A stretch of DNA of 64,000 nt from Mycobacterium sp. GA-2829. Lineage in GTDB: Bacteria > Actinomycetota > Actinomycetes > Mycobacteriales > Mycobacteriaceae. The notes beneath the pieces were generated by a model, which searched no databases, had not been told where the DNA came from, and saw nothing but the letters and a program-made list of their open reading frames with translations. The stretch covers positions 62,001-126,000 of the forward strand of contig NZ_LQIT01000002.1 in assembly GCF_001499965.1 (NCBI RefSeq), in the 5' to 3' direction. Numbering within the stretch: position 1 is the stretch's first letter; each line of letters begins with the position of its first letter. The translations under genes and the position numbers were made by a program. This document shows, in pieces, positions 29,508-38,619 of this stretch.

Positions 29508-30979
29508 TCCGGATCGTCGGAACCCGCGGTGATGATCTGCGGGGGCGGCGGGGGCGCGGCCGGATCGACGGTGCCGTCGCCGAGCCCCGCGTCGGACGGG
29601 TCGGCGGCCAGCAGCGTCGGATCGGTGCCGTCGAGACCCGATCCCGGTCCGGTGTAGTCATCGCCGAGCACCACGCGCACGGTGCCGGGCGCCACGGTGC
29701 CGTTCTCCACCACGCTGAGCCCACCGAGATCCTTGGCCACCTGCTGCGCGCCGAGATCGTCGGCCTTGGCCGCCTGCACCTGAGTCCTGTCGACCGGTCC
29801 GTCCTCGTGGTTGCCGGTGGGGCCGGGCGTGAACCCCTTCTGGGACAACACCGCCGACACCGATGCGGCGAGTCCGTTGATGTCGGTGGCGTTGACGACC
29901 TCGACCGTGGTCTTGTCCGGGGTGTACGCCAACTCCTCGGTCTTGCCCTCGTCCTGCTCGTCGAGCAGGCTGGTCACCCACTCCTGCACGGCCGTGGGCT
30001 CGACGCGCACGACACTCTGCATGCCGTCGTCGCTCCAGCCGTCCTCGCGCAGCACCGGGATGGTGGAGAAGGCGATGTTGCCCGCGGCGAGCTTCTGCAG
30101 CTGATCGACGAAATCCATGATGTCCCAGCCGTCGGAGAGCACCACCGAACGCTGGACGGCCGCCTCGAGCCGGCTCAGCGTCGCCGGGCTGGACAGCGTC
30201 TTGCTCGAGATCACCTCGTGGGCGAGGGAGGCCATGACCGCCTGCTGCCGGGTGACGCGGTCGAGATCGCCGCGCGGCAGATCGTGGCGCTGCCGGACGA
30301 AGCTCAACGCCTGCGGCCCGTTCAGCTTCTGCCAGCCGGCGGGGAAGTCGGCGCCCGAAAGCGGTTCGTAGACGGGCTCTTTGAGGCATACGTCGACACC
30401 GCCGAGCGCATCGGTGATCAATGCGAACCCGAGCAGGCCGATCTCGGCGTAGTGGTCGACGGTGACACCGGTGAGGTTCGCCACCGTCTTGATGAGCGCT
30501 TCGCGACCGTCCTCGACCGCCAGCGGTTCGGCCTGGGCCGGATCCATGCCCTGCTCCTCGACGAGCTCCTTGAGCTTCTCGAGGTGCACCGAACCGTAGA
30601 CGCCGTTGATCTTCATCTTGCCCAGCCCGGGCGCCTCGACGTAGGAGTCGCGGGGGATGGAGATGGCCGTCGCCGACTCCCCGTTGTTGGGGATGCGGAT
30701 CAGGATGATCGTGTCGGTGTTCGTGGACACGTCGTTGCCCGCGCGCAGGGTGGCCAGTTCCTCCTCCGAGAGGGGATTGCCGTGCGCGTCGGTGCGGCTG
30801 TCGGACCCCACCAGCAGGATGTCGATCGCACCGTCCTCGCCGCCCTCGCCGAGGGTGGGAGAGCTGATGTGGTTGATGCCGTCCTCGAAGGACCGGATAC
30901 GGCTCCACGCCACCCCGGTCCCGAGCACCACGGCAAGGGCCACCGTCACAGCGACGGCACGTAGGACACGAGCGGGCAT
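29495..30979 (-). CDS. lcp1: LytR-CpsA-Psr ligase Lcp1 (arabinogalactan attachment)
   Basis: A 494-residue membrane-anchored protein, orthologous to Rv3267. One N-terminal helix (AVAVTVALAVVLGTGVAW) precedes the LCP catalytic domain, with DILLVGSDSRTD, SIPRDSYV and LSFVRQRHDLPRGDLDRVTRQ, carrying the Arg/Asp residues that bind the polyprenyl-pyrophosphate. A C-terminal LytR_C domain (TVEVVNATDINGLA) and a Pro-rich end follow. In mycobacteria it joins arabinogalactan to peptidoglycan. It is divergent from rmlD with 79 bases between, and followed by the Rv3268-like gene. Confidence 0.95.
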   Translation of the reverse strand: MPARVLRAVAVTVALAVVLGTGVAWSRIRSFEDGINHISSPTLGEGGEDGAIDILLVGSDSRTDAHGNPLSEEELATLRAGNDVSTNTDTIILIRIPNNGESATAISIPRDSYVEAPGLGKMKINGVYGSVHLEKLKELVEEQGMDPAQAEPLAVEDGREALIKTVANLTGVTVDHYAEIGLLGFALITDALGGVDVCLKEPVYEPLSGADFPAGWQKLNGPQALSFVRQRHDLPRGDLDRVTRQQAVMASLAHEVISSKTLSSPATLSRLEAAVQRSVVLSDGWDIMDFVDQLQKLAAGNIAFSTIPVLREDGWSDDGMQSVVRVEPTAVQEWVTSLLDEQDEGKTEELAYTPDKTTVEVVNATDINGLAASVSAVLSQKGFTPGPTGNHEDGPVDRTQVQAAKADDLGAQQVAKDLGGLSVVENGTVAPGTVRVVLGDDYTGPGSGLDGTDPTLLAADPSDAGLGDGTVDPAAPPPPPQIITAGSDDPECVN

Positions 30980-31058
30980 CAGCCCAGGTTACTGGCCGGG
31001 GCTTCGCGCACGGGGTAGCGATCGTCGGCGCGCCAGGGGTCGTGCCAAACTCACACCC

Positions 31059-31922
31059 ATGCCGCAACGTCTCGTTATCACCGGTGCCGGCGGCATGGTG
31101 GGCCGCGTTCTCGCAGGTCAAGCACGTCGCCAGGACCGCGAGGTGGTGGCGCTGACCTCCGTGGACTGCGACATCACCGATCCCGCGGCCGTCGCCGCGG
31201 TGGTGCGGAACGGCGATGTGGTGGTCAACTGCGCGGCCTTCACCGACGTCGACGGTGCGGAGTCCGATCCGGATCGCGCCGAAGCGGTCAACGCGATCGG
31301 GCCCGGCCACCTGGCGGCCGCGTGCGCGCGGGTCGGCGCCGGGCTCGTCCACATCTCGACCGACTACGTCTTCAGCGGCGACTTCGCCGGGGCGCCGCCG
31401 CGGCCGTACGAGATCGACGATGCGACCGCACCGCTGAGCGTCTACGGGCGCACCAAACTCGCGGGCGAGCGGGCGGTGTTCGAGGGGCTGCCCCGCGGAT
31501 ACGTGGTGCGCACGGCGTGGGTGTATGAGGGCGCCGACGGCACCGACTTCGTCGCGGCGATGCGCCGCAAGGCCGCGGGCGGGGACACCGTGGAGGTCGT
31601 GGCCGACCAGATCGGATCGCCCACCAGCGCGCACGACCTGGCCGCCGCGCTGCTCGAGATCGCCGACGGCGGCGTCCACGGGCACCTGCTGCACGCCGCC
31701 AACGAGGGGCAGGCCAGCCGCTTCGACCAGGCCCGCGCGGTGTTCGAGGCGGTGGGCGCCGACCCCGAGCGGGTGCGGCCCGTCGGCAGCGACCGCTTCC
31801 CCCGCCCGGCGCGCCGGCCTGCGTATTCGGCGCTCTCGGGCGCGGGGTCGGCGGCGTCCGGTCTCACCCCGCTGCGCCCGTGGCGGGAGGCGCTGGTCTC
31901 GGCGTTGCAGGAGGCCGGGTGA
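31059..31922 (+). CDS. rmlD: dTDP-4-dehydrorhamnose reductase RmlD
   Basis: A 287-residue extended SDR performing the last step of dTDP-L-rhamnose synthesis with NADPH. The N-terminal ITGAGGMVGRVL nucleotide fold, NCAAFTDVDGAESD, STDYVFSGDF and the catalytic Tyr-Lys in YGRTKLAGE are seen. Ortholog of Rv3266c. Rhamnose is the linker sugar between peptidoglycan and arabinogalactan and is used by the next gene product, WbbL. The stop is 40 bases before the wbbL start. Confidence 0.95.
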   Translation: MPQRLVITGAGGMVGRVLAGQARRQDREVVALTSVDCDITDPAAVAAVVRNGDVVVNCAAFTDVDGAESDPDRAEAVNAIGPGHLAAACARVGAGLVHISTDYVFSGDFAGAPPRPYEIDDATAPLSVYGRTKLAGERAVFEGLPRGYVVRTAWVYEGADGTDFVAAMRRKAAGGDTVEVVADQIGSPTSAHDLAAALLEIADGGVHGHLLHAANEGQASRFDQARAVFEAVGADPERVRPVGSDRFPRPARRPAYSALSGAGSAASGLTPLRPWREALVSALQEAG

Positions 31923-31962
31923 CGGGCCGCTACCCTCTACGCCGTGCTGGGTGGTCGATCGG

Positions 31963-32847
31963 ATGAGTGACGAATTGGTCGTCGTCACCGTGACGTATTC
32001 ACCGGGTCCGCACCTCGACCGGTTCCTGGCCACACTGGCCTTGGCCACCGACCGGCCGGTGTCGGTCGTGATGGCCGACAACGGTTCGACCGACGGCGCA
32101 CCCGAAGAGGCGGTGCAGCGCTATCCGAACGTCCGGCTGCTGCGCACGGGCGGCAACCTCGGCTACGGCACCGCGGTCAACCGTGCGGTGGCCTCGCTTG
32201 AACACGACGGCGACGAGTTCCTCATAGTCGCCAACCCCGACGTGCAGTGGGGTCCGCGGTCTATCGACCTGATGCTCGAGGCCGCCGAGCGGTGGCCGCG
32301 GGCCGGTGCGCTCGGACCGCTGATCCGCGACCCCGACGGTTCGGTGTATCCGTCGGCGCGGCATCTACCCAGCCTGGTCCGCGGCGGCATGCACGCGGTG
32401 GTCGGACCGTTCTGGAAGTCGAATCCGTGGACCGCGGCCTACCGCCAGGACCACGCGGAGCCCAGTGAACGTCCCGTCGGCTGGCTGTCGGGGAGCTGTC
32501 TGCTGGTGCGCCGCGCGGCGTTCGACCAGATCGGCGGTTTCGACGAGCGCTACTTCATGTACATGGAGGACGTCGACCTCGGCGACCGGCTCGGCAGGGC
32601 GGGCTGGCTCAACGTCTACGTGCCGTCGGCGGAGATCCTGCACGACAAGGGCCACTCGACCGGTCGGGATCCGGCCCGCAACCTGGCTGCCCACCACCGC
32701 AGCACCTACACTTTCTTGTCTGATCGGTACCCGCACCGGTGGCAGGCCCCGCTGCGGGGGGCGATGAAGGGCGCGCTGGCCGTGCGGGCGGGTCTGGTGG
32801 TGCGGAAAGCTCGTCGGGAACAAGCGGACGGCAAGGGGGACAGGTGA
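31963..32847 (+). CDS. wbbL: rhamnosyltransferase WbbL (arabinogalactan linker)
   Basis: A 294-residue GT2 enzyme that adds rhamnose from dTDP-rhamnose to the decaprenyl-pyrophosphate-GlcNAc linker, an essential step in mycobacterial wall synthesis. It shows VVTVTYSPGPHLDRFL, MADNGSTDG, ANPDVQWGP, GWLSGSCLLVRR and the ERYFMYMEDVDLGDR acid-base region. Ortholog of Rv3265c. ATG 31963 is in frame after an upstream GTG at 31951; the ATG matches conserved sequence better. The stop overlaps the next gene's start. Confidence 0.95.
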   Translation: MSDELVVVTVTYSPGPHLDRFLATLALATDRPVSVVMADNGSTDGAPEEAVQRYPNVRLLRTGGNLGYGTAVNRAVASLEHDGDEFLIVANPDVQWGPRSIDLMLEAAERWPRAGALGPLIRDPDGSVYPSARHLPSLVRGGMHAVVGPFWKSNPWTAAYRQDHAEPSERPVGWLSGSCLLVRRAAFDQIGGFDERYFMYMEDVDLGDRLGRAGWLNVYVPSAEILHDKGHSTGRDPARNLAAHHRSTYTFLSDRYPHRWQAPLRGAMKGALAVRAGLVVRKARREQADGKGDR

Positions 32848-33923
32848 TGGTGAATCCGGCTGAGGTCGACGCCGTCGTACTCGTTGGGGGACAGGGCACC
32901 CGGCTGCGGCCGCTGACGTTGTCGGCGCCGAAACCGATGTTGCCGACGGCGGGGCTGGCGTTCCTGACCCACCTGCTGTCGCGCATCGCCGCGGCCGGCA
33001 TCGAGCATGTGGTGCTCGGCACGGCGTACAAGGCCGACGTCTTCGAGGCCGAGTTCGGTGACGGATCCAAGCTCGGACTGCAGATCGAGTACGTCTTCGA
33101 GGACGAGCCGATGGGCACCGGCGGCGCGATCGCCAACGTCGCCGACAAGCTGCGCTACGACACCGCGATGGTGTTCAACGGCGACGTGTTGTCGGGGTGC
33201 GATCTTGGCGCACTGCTCGACAGCCACGTGAGCAAGGACGCCGACGTCACCCTGCACCTGGTGCGGGTGGGCGACCCTCGGGCGTTCGGCTGTGTGCCGA
33301 CCGACGGCGACGGGGTGGTCACCGCGTTCCTCGAGAAGACGCAGGATCCGCCGACCGACCAGATCAACGCCGGTTGCTATGTGTTCAAGCGTTCGGTCAT
33401 CGACCGCATCCCGCGCGACCGGCCCGTGTCGGTCGAGCGGGAGGTGTTCCCCAACCTGCTGTCCGACGGGCTGCGGGTGTGCGGCTACGTGGACGCCACG
33501 TACTGGCGGGACATGGGCACTCCGGAGGACTTCGTGCGGGGTTCGGCCGATCTGGTGCGCGGTATCGCGCCGTCGCCCGCGCTGCAGGGCCACCGGGGCG
33601 AGTCGCTCGTCCACGACGGCGCGTCGGTGGCACCGGGTGCGCTGCTGATCGGCGGCACGGTGGTGGGCCGCGGCGCGGAGATCAAGGCGGCCCGGCTCGA
33701 CGGTGCGGTGATCTTCGACGGGGTCGACGTCGGGGCCGGTGCGGTGATCGAGCGGTCGATCATCGGGTTCGGCGCCCGCATCGGTCCGCGCGCGCTGATC
33801 CGCGATGCGGTGATCGGCGACGGCGCCGACATCGGTGCCCGCTGCGAACTGCTGCGCGGAGCGCGGGTCTGGCCGGGTGTGGTGATCCCCGACGGCGGGA
33901 TCCGCTACTCCACCGACGTCTGA
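32847..33923 (+). CDS. manC: GDP-mannose pyrophosphorylase (mannose-1-phosphate guanylyltransferase)
   Basis: A 358-residue nucleotidyltransferase, ortholog of Rv3264c (named manB there). The N-terminal signature GGQGTRLRPLTLSAPKPM, the Mg-binding FNGDVL and the DATYWRDMGTPEDF segment precede a C-terminal left-handed beta-helix of hexapeptide repeats (VDVGAGAVIERSIIGF). It makes GDP-mannose from mannose-1-phosphate and GTP, working with ManA and ManB encoded further right. ATG 32847 overlaps the wbbL stop; AAGGGGG lies upstream, and a GTG at 32844 is equally possible. Confidence 0.92.
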   Translation: MVNPAEVDAVVLVGGQGTRLRPLTLSAPKPMLPTAGLAFLTHLLSRIAAAGIEHVVLGTAYKADVFEAEFGDGSKLGLQIEYVFEDEPMGTGGAIANVADKLRYDTAMVFNGDVLSGCDLGALLDSHVSKDADVTLHLVRVGDPRAFGCVPTDGDGVVTAFLEKTQDPPTDQINAGCYVFKRSVIDRIPRDRPVSVEREVFPNLLSDGLRVCGYVDATYWRDMGTPEDFVRGSADLVRGIAPSPALQGHRGESLVHDGASVAPGALLIGGTVVGRGAEIKAARLDGAVIFDGVDVGAGAVIERSIIGFGARIGPRALIRDAVIGDGADIGARCELLRGARVWPGVVIPDGGIRYSTDV

Positions 33924-34459
33924 CCGCGTCGCCGCGCCGCGGCTGCCAACTGGGTGAGTCCGAAGTCCGTCTCGGGCGGCAACGCGTCGAGCGGCCACCA
34001 CCGCAGGTCCAGGGATTCGTCGGAGCGGGCGATGCGGGCGCCCTCCGGGGCGCGCACCACGAACTGCAGATCGAGGTGTCGCGTCGGCACGCCCAGCGAG
34101 CACGTCACCGGATGGACGTGCACCGCAGCGAGTTCCGGGTCGATGACCAGACCGTCGATCCCGGACTCCTCGGTGGCCTCGCGCAGGGCGGCGGCGACGA
34201 CGTCGGGGTCCTCGGGTTCGCAGTGCCCGCCGAGTTGCAGCCAGCGGCCGAAGCGTGGGTGCAGGGTCAGCACCGCGTGGGTGCCGGTGTGGTCGACGAC
34301 GAGTGCCGATGCGGTGACGTGCCCGGGTTCGCAGGCGCGCAGGCATCCGTCGGGCCGGGCGGCCAGGAACGCCAGCACGGCGTGGCGCATCGAGTCCTGC
34401 GCCGGGTCGGGCGCCGCCCACCGGGTCAGCAGGTCGACCGCCGACGAGTGCAGGCTCAC
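33905..34459 (-). CDS. NUDIX hydrolase coupled to fbiB
   Basis: A 184-residue protein with a complete NUDIX box ([24 protein letters not shown] region: Gx5Ex7REx2EExG). Flanking strands are LQLGG and RHLDLQFVV. Its ATG overlaps the fbiB stop by four bases, so it is translated together with F420 synthesis genes; the end overlaps manC by 19 bases on the other strand. In M. tuberculosis this position holds a methyltransferase gene, so the NUDIX gene is a different neighbour. Substrate unknown; a nucleotide or cofactor by-product is possible. Confidence 0.85.
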   Translation of the reverse strand: MSLHSSAVDLLTRWAAPDPAQDSMRHAVLAFLAARPDGCLRACEPGHVTASALVVDHTGTHAVLTLHPRFGRWLQLGGHCEPEDPDVVAAALREATEESGIDGLVIDPELAAVHVHPVTCSLGVPTRHLDLQFVVRAPEGARIARSDESLDLRWWPLDALPPETDFGLTQLAAAARRRGQTSVE

Positions 34460-35823
34460 CGGCGCACCAGAAGTCCTTCTGGGACAACGGGTTCGCGCGG
34501 CCCCTCGGGTTCGGCGGGGTAGCCGACGGCGACCGCGCCCAACGGCTCCCAGTCGGCGGGCAGGTCGAGTTCGGTACGCACCACATCGGCGGCGAAGATC
34601 GTCGACCCCACCCAGCAGCTGCCGACCTCGCGGACCGCGAGCGCGACGAGGAACGCCTGCACGGCCGCGCCGACCGCGACGGTGAACATGGTGTGCTCGG
34701 CGGCGGTACGCGCGGCGTCCGGATAGTCGTGGGCGCCGTCGGGCACCAGGAACGGGATCACGAGTTCCGGTGCGTCGTAGAGGATCTGACCGCGGGCGAG
34801 GCGGCGCTCGACGGCGTCGGCCGAGAGCCCGTCGGCGGACAGGTCGGCGCGCCAGTTCTCCTTCATGCGGTCGAGTAACCGGATCCGGGTGTCGTGATCC
34901 TGCACCCAGACGAAGCGGACCGGTCGGGTGTGGTGCGGGGCCGGGGCGGTGAGCGCCTCGGCGACGGCGTCGGTGACGATGTCCTCGGGCACCGGATCGT
35001 CGGTGAATCGGCGCACCGAGCGGCGCAGCAGCTGGGCCTGGCCGCGGCCCAGGCGCATCGACTCCTCGGTGCCCAGCCAGAAGAGGTCCTCCTCGCCGGG
35101 GCGGAGCAGGTCGCGGGCGGTAGAACCGTTGTCGGGCAACGAGATCCCGCGTACGACGGCGACCGGGATGCCAGTGAGCTTGCCCTTGACCAGGTCCGCG
35201 GCCGCGGCGATCTCGTCGGCGACGGCGACCTCGGTCACGATCAGTTCGTTACCGTGCGCGTCGCGGGCGCCGGCGTAGCCGTAGAGGACACTCAGGCCGG
35301 CCGCACCGATCGCCGCATCGATCTGGCCGTTGCGCCACGCGCGTCCCATGGTGTCGGTGACCACGACGGCGACGGTGACACCGAGTCGCTCGGCCAGCCC
35401 GTCGCGCAGGCGTGCGGCGCTGCCGTCGGGGTCGACCGGCAGCAGTGCCAGTTCCCGGGTGTCGACGTTGGATCCGTCGACGCCGGCGGCCGCCTGGATC
35501 AGTCCGATGGCGTTCTCGGTGATCAACGTGCGGCCCTTACGGGCCAGCACCCGCACCGCCTCGTCATCGATGAGCTTGCGCCGCAACGCGTCCCGCTCGT
35601 CGGGATCCTCCGGCGCGGTGACGATGCGGCCCTCGCACTTGGAGACCACCTTGCTGGTGACCACCACGACGTCACCGTCGCGCAGCCACGGCGCGGCCCC
35701 GGCGAGCGCGGCGGCCAGATCGTCACCGGGGCGGAACTCCGGCAGTCCCGGCACCGGCAGCAGTTCGACGGCGCCCGCGGAACCGTGTTCGATGGCGCCG
35801 GAACCGGCCCCGTGGTCGATCAC
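34456..35823 (-). CDS. fbiB: coenzyme F420:L-glutamate ligase FbiB (two-domain)
   Basis: A 455-residue bifunctional protein, orthologous to Rv3262. Residues about 1-245 are the CofE-type ligase that adds glutamates to F420-0 with GTP ([41 protein letters not shown]). Residues about 250-455 are an FMN-dependent nitroreductase-like domain ([27 protein letters not shown]) that reduces dehydro-F420. It overlaps fbiA by four bases and NUDIX by four bases. Confidence 0.95.
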   Translation of the reverse strand: MIDHGAGSGAIEHGSAGAVELLPVPGLPEFRPGDDLAAALAGAAPWLRDGDVVVVTSKVVSKCEGRIVTAPEDPDERDALRRKLIDDEAVRVLARKGRTLITENAIGLIQAAAGVDGSNVDTRELALLPVDPDGSAARLRDGLAERLGVTVAVVVTDTMGRAWRNGQIDAAIGAAGLSVLYGYAGARDAHGNELIVTEVAVADEIAAAADLVKGKLTGIPVAVVRGISLPDNGSTARDLLRPGEEDLFWLGTEESMRLGRGQAQLLRRSVRRFTDDPVPEDIVTDAVAEALTAPAPHHTRPVRFVWVQDHDTRIRLLDRMKENWRADLSADGLSADAVERRLARGQILYDAPELVIPFLVPDGAHDYPDAARTAAEHTMFTVAVGAAVQAFLVALAVREVGSCWVGSTIFAADVVRTELDLPADWEPLGAVAVGYPAEPEGPREPVVPEGLLVRR

Positions 35824-36827
35824 AACGAGACCCCGGCCAACCGGAGCCCGGCCCGGACCATCTCGGCGGTGGCCGCCGGATCGGTCATCAGGAGCGGCAC
35901 CGCCTCGACGGCCACCCCGTCGATCTGCGCGGTGTCACCCTCGTGGACGAGCCAGCCGTCGAGGATGCCGGTTCCCGACCTGGCACCGTAGTGACGTCCG
36001 ACCGCCTCCGAGGTGGATGCGACGCCGATCACGGACAGGCATTCATCGGCCATGCCGCGCAACGGTTTTCCAGCGACGATGGGGGAGTAGCCGATGATCT
36101 TGGCCTGCGTCGACCGCAGTGCGCCGCGGATACCGGGGACGGCGAGGATCGAGCCGATGCTGACGACGGGGTTGGACGGTGCGAGCAGCACCACGTCGGC
36201 GTCGGCGATCGCGTCGGTGACTCCGGGTGCGGCGACGGCCTTCTCGGCGCCGACGAAGGCGAAGCTGTGGGTGGGCACCTTGGCGCGGTAGCGCACCCAC
36301 CACTCCTGGAAGTGGATGGCGCGGCGCTCCCCCGCCTGCTCACCCGGGCCGGGGTCGGTGATCACCACGTGGGTCTCGGCGCGGTCGTCGCTGGCGGGCA
36401 GCAGTCGGGCGCCGGGCGACCACCGGTCGCACAGCGCCTCGGTCACCGCCGACAGCGGGTAGCCCGCGCGCAGCATCTGGCTGCGCACCAGATGGGTCGC
36501 CAGATCGCGATCGCCGAGGCCGAACCAGTCCGGCTGGACGCCGTAGGCGGCCAGTTCCTCCTTGGCGTGCCAGGTTTCGTTGCGGTGCCCCCACCCGCGC
36601 TCGGGGTCGATCCCACCGCCGAGGGTGTACATGCACGTGTCGAGATCCGGGCAGATCCGCACCCCGAACATCCACGTGTCGTCGCCCACGTTGACCACCG
36701 CGGTCAGCTCGTGTTCGGGCGCCTCGGATGTGTTGTCCGTGCCGAACTGTCCCAGGCCGAGCAGGCGCTGCACGCCGAGCAGGAAGCGTGCGCCGCCGAC
36801 GCCGCCGACCAGAACAGTGACCTTCAC
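35820..36827 (-). CDS. fbiA: phosphoenolpyruvyl/lactyl transferase FbiA (CofD)
   Basis: A 335-residue CofD-family enzyme that joins the phosphoenolpyruvyl guanosine donor to Fo, giving dehydro-F420-0. It begins [16 protein letters not shown], and holds [30 protein letters not shown] and [16 protein letters not shown]. Ortholog of Rv3261. The next step is catalysed by FbiB, whose start overlaps its stop. It is divergent from whiB2, with 292 bases between. Confidence 0.95.
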   Translation of the reverse strand: MKVTVLVGGVGGARFLLGVQRLLGLGQFGTDNTSEAPEHELTAVVNVGDDTWMFGVRICPDLDTCMYTLGGGIDPERGWGHRNETWHAKEELAAYGVQPDWFGLGDRDLATHLVRSQMLRAGYPLSAVTEALCDRWSPGARLLPASDDRAETHVVITDPGPGEQAGERRAIHFQEWWVRYRAKVPTHSFAFVGAEKAVAAPGVTDAIADADVVLLAPSNPVVSIGSILAVPGIRGALRSTQAKIIGYSPIVAGKPLRGMADECLSVIGVASTSEAVGRHYGARSGTGILDGWLVHEGDTAQIDGVAVEAVPLLMTDPAATAEMVRAGLRLAGVSL

Positions 36828-36998
36828 ATCGAACGAGACTAGGCGGTGCGGCGGCCCGCGGTTGCACCCACGTGGTCACGGGGCGGACACGCCGATATTT
36901 CCGACGCGCCGCAGAAGTGTCACAAGGTGGTATGAAAACCAGTTCCATCGCTTGACCCCAGCTCGCAACGCGTGTGTAATCACACCAGTGTCATTTCC

Positions 36999-37012
36999 CG
37001 GTTGGCCAACCG
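36999..37012. promoter_or_regulatory. 14-base palindrome upstream of whiB2
   Basis: CGGTTGGCCAACCG reads the same on both strands. It lies about 108 bases before the whiB2 ATG in the fbiA-whiB2 spacer. A short GTGTG-TAAT-CACAC repeat is at 36972-36985. Either could be a regulator site, but no known site is matched with confidence. Confidence 0.35.
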
Positions 37013-37119
37013 ATTTCGGTGTCGCAGACCGAGATTCGATCACTTGTTCGAATTGGATGGCCGTACAGCACCGAGTGGGGCCACGTGGATCTACGACACC
37101 GAGTGAGGAGGGGCGGGAA

Positions 37120-37512
37120 ATGTCTTTTGAGCGAAGCGAATTCGATCGCGTGGTCCGGTTCGACAGCCGGCTACTCGGCTCCGTCGGCGGGGCGCCACAC
37201 ACCGACACCGGGGCCGCGTCTATGGCGGCCATGGGTCGGCCCCAGCTGAGCCTGGTCCCGGAACGCGTCATCGACGCCGAACCGGAGGAAGCCGACGATC
37301 TCTGGCAGGAACGCGCGCTGTGCGCGCAGACCGACCCCGAGGCGTTCTTCCCCGAGAAGGGTGGTTCGACCCGCGAGGCCAAGCGGATCTGCATGGGCTG
37401 CGAGGTGCGGGACGAATGCCTCGACTACGCGCTGGCCCATGACGAGCGCTTCGGCATCTGGGGTGGGCTCTCCGAGCGTGAGCGCCGTCGCCTCAAGCGC
37501 GGGATCATCTGA
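37120..37512 (+). CDS. whiB2: WhiB-family regulator WhiB2 (WhmD)
   Basis: A 130-residue iron-sulfur regulator. The cluster ligands are C68, C91, C94 and C100, followed by the GIWGG turn (112-116) and a basic tail ERRRLKRGII. N-terminal sequence and length match M. smegmatis WhmD more than the shorter tuberculosis form. WhmD/WhiB2 is needed for septation and cell division in mycobacteria and is the counterpart of Streptomyces WhiB. ATG 37120 has GAGGAGGGG upstream. Divergent from fbiA. Confidence 0.95.
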   Translation: MSFERSEFDRVVRFDSRLLGSVGGAPHTDTGAASMAAMGRPQLSLVPERVIDAEPEEADDLWQERALCAQTDPEAFFPEKGGSTREAKRICMGCEVRDECLDYALAHDERFGIWGGLSERERRRLKRGII

Positions 37513-37542
37513 CCCGACCGACCCCTCCTGCGGGGGCCGTGC

Positions 37543-38016
37543 TCAGTCTTCGTCGTCGATGGTGGGGTCGATGACGGACGGTTCGACTCCCAGATATGTG
37601 GCCACCTGAGCCACCAGCACCTCATGTAACAGATCGGCGAGTTCGTCGGAGTCCTTGGCCCGGCGCTCGATCGGCTTCCTGAACAACACAATTCGCGCCC
37701 GCGTGGAGTTACCGCGGACATCGACGCCTGCCGGTATCAAGCGGGCCAGCGCCACCGGCCCGTCGGCCACCACCTCGGGGGGCCACTGCACACTCTCCGG
37801 ATCCTTCGGCGCCATGCGCGGGATCTCGTCGACCGCGACGTCCAATCCGGACACCCGGTCCTGCCACCGCCGCTCGATCGGCTCGTAGGCTTCCAGCACC
37901 GCCATGTCGAACCGCTCGGCGCGGCTGCGCCACCCCGGCACCGTCGGTGGAAGGAGCGGACCCCGCATTCCGCGACCGCGGCGGGATCTCCAGCGGTTGC
38001 GCTCGGCCACGGTCAC
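37543..38016 (-). CDS. metallopeptidase-family protein with degenerate zinc motif, Rv3259-like
   Basis: A 157-residue protein of the zincin-like DUF1025 family found beside whiB2 in mycobacteria. The family's HExxHH motif appears here as HEVLVAQVATYLG, so the second and third metal-binding histidines are missing and a metalloprotease activity is doubtful. A basic N-terminus (ERNRWRSRRGRG) precedes the domain. GTG 38016 is chosen from the divergent spacing to the DUF3499 gene; an in-frame start at 38070 also exists. Confidence 0.75.
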   Translation of the reverse strand: MTVAERNRWRSRRGRGMRGPLLPPTVPGWRSRAERFDMAVLEAYEPIERRWQDRVSGLDVAVDEIPRMAPKDPESVQWPPEVVADGPVALARLIPAGVDVRGNSTRARIVLFRKPIERRAKDSDELADLLHEVLVAQVATYLGVEPSVIDPTIDDED

Positions 38017-38101
38017 CGATCGTAACGGTTGGCTATCGGGCAGTCCGACACTGCGCGTGTCCGGTACCACGTGACGTTTGTCCCGCGATAGCCTTCCGTT
38101 C

Positions 38102-38524
38102 GTGAATGTTCCCCGTCGCTGCTGCAGGCCCGGGTGCCCCCACTATGCGGTGGCGACGTTGACGTTCGTCTACTCCGACTCCACCGCTGTCGTCGGCCCG
38201 TTGGCCACCGTGTCCGAACCGCACTCGTGGGATCTGTGCGTGGGGCACGCGGGCCGCATCACCGCGCCGCGCGGTTGGGAGTTGGTCCGCCACGCCGGAC
38301 CGCTGCCCGCCCACTCCGATGACGACGACCTGGTGGCGCTCGCCGATGCGGTCCGGGAAGGCCGTGAGTCGACCGCGTCCGCGAACGGCGGTGTGGTCGC
38401 CGGATTCTCCGATCCCACCGGCGGGGCCCAGAGCGGAGCGTTGCTGGCGCCGCCCGTGCGACGCCCCGAGCCGACCGGCCGCAGGCGCGGCCATCTGCGC
38501 GTCCTGCCCGACCCCGCCGACTGA
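38102..38524 (+). CDS. DUF3499 protein, Rv3258c-like
   Basis: A 140-residue actinobacterial protein. The N-terminus RRCCRPGC and the downstream DLCVGHAGRI give a CCxxxC plus CxxH arrangement that could bind zinc. The C-terminal half is low in structure and basic. The function is unknown. It precedes manB by 95 bases, and its order with whiB2 and manB is conserved in mycobacteria. Start at GTG 38102. Confidence 0.85.
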   Translation: MNVPRRCCRPGCPHYAVATLTFVYSDSTAVVGPLATVSEPHSWDLCVGHAGRITAPRGWELVRHAGPLPAHSDDDDLVALADAVREGRESTASANGGVVAGFSDPTGGAQSGALLAPPVRRPEPTGRRRGHLRVLPDPAD

Positions 38525-38619
38525 CGGGCGCCGACGCCCCATGGTCCCGGAACAGGGACGGCAGCGAGTGTCCCGGTGCGGATAGGCTGACGGAAACGTC
38601 CCCGTCTCCAAGGAGTTGT

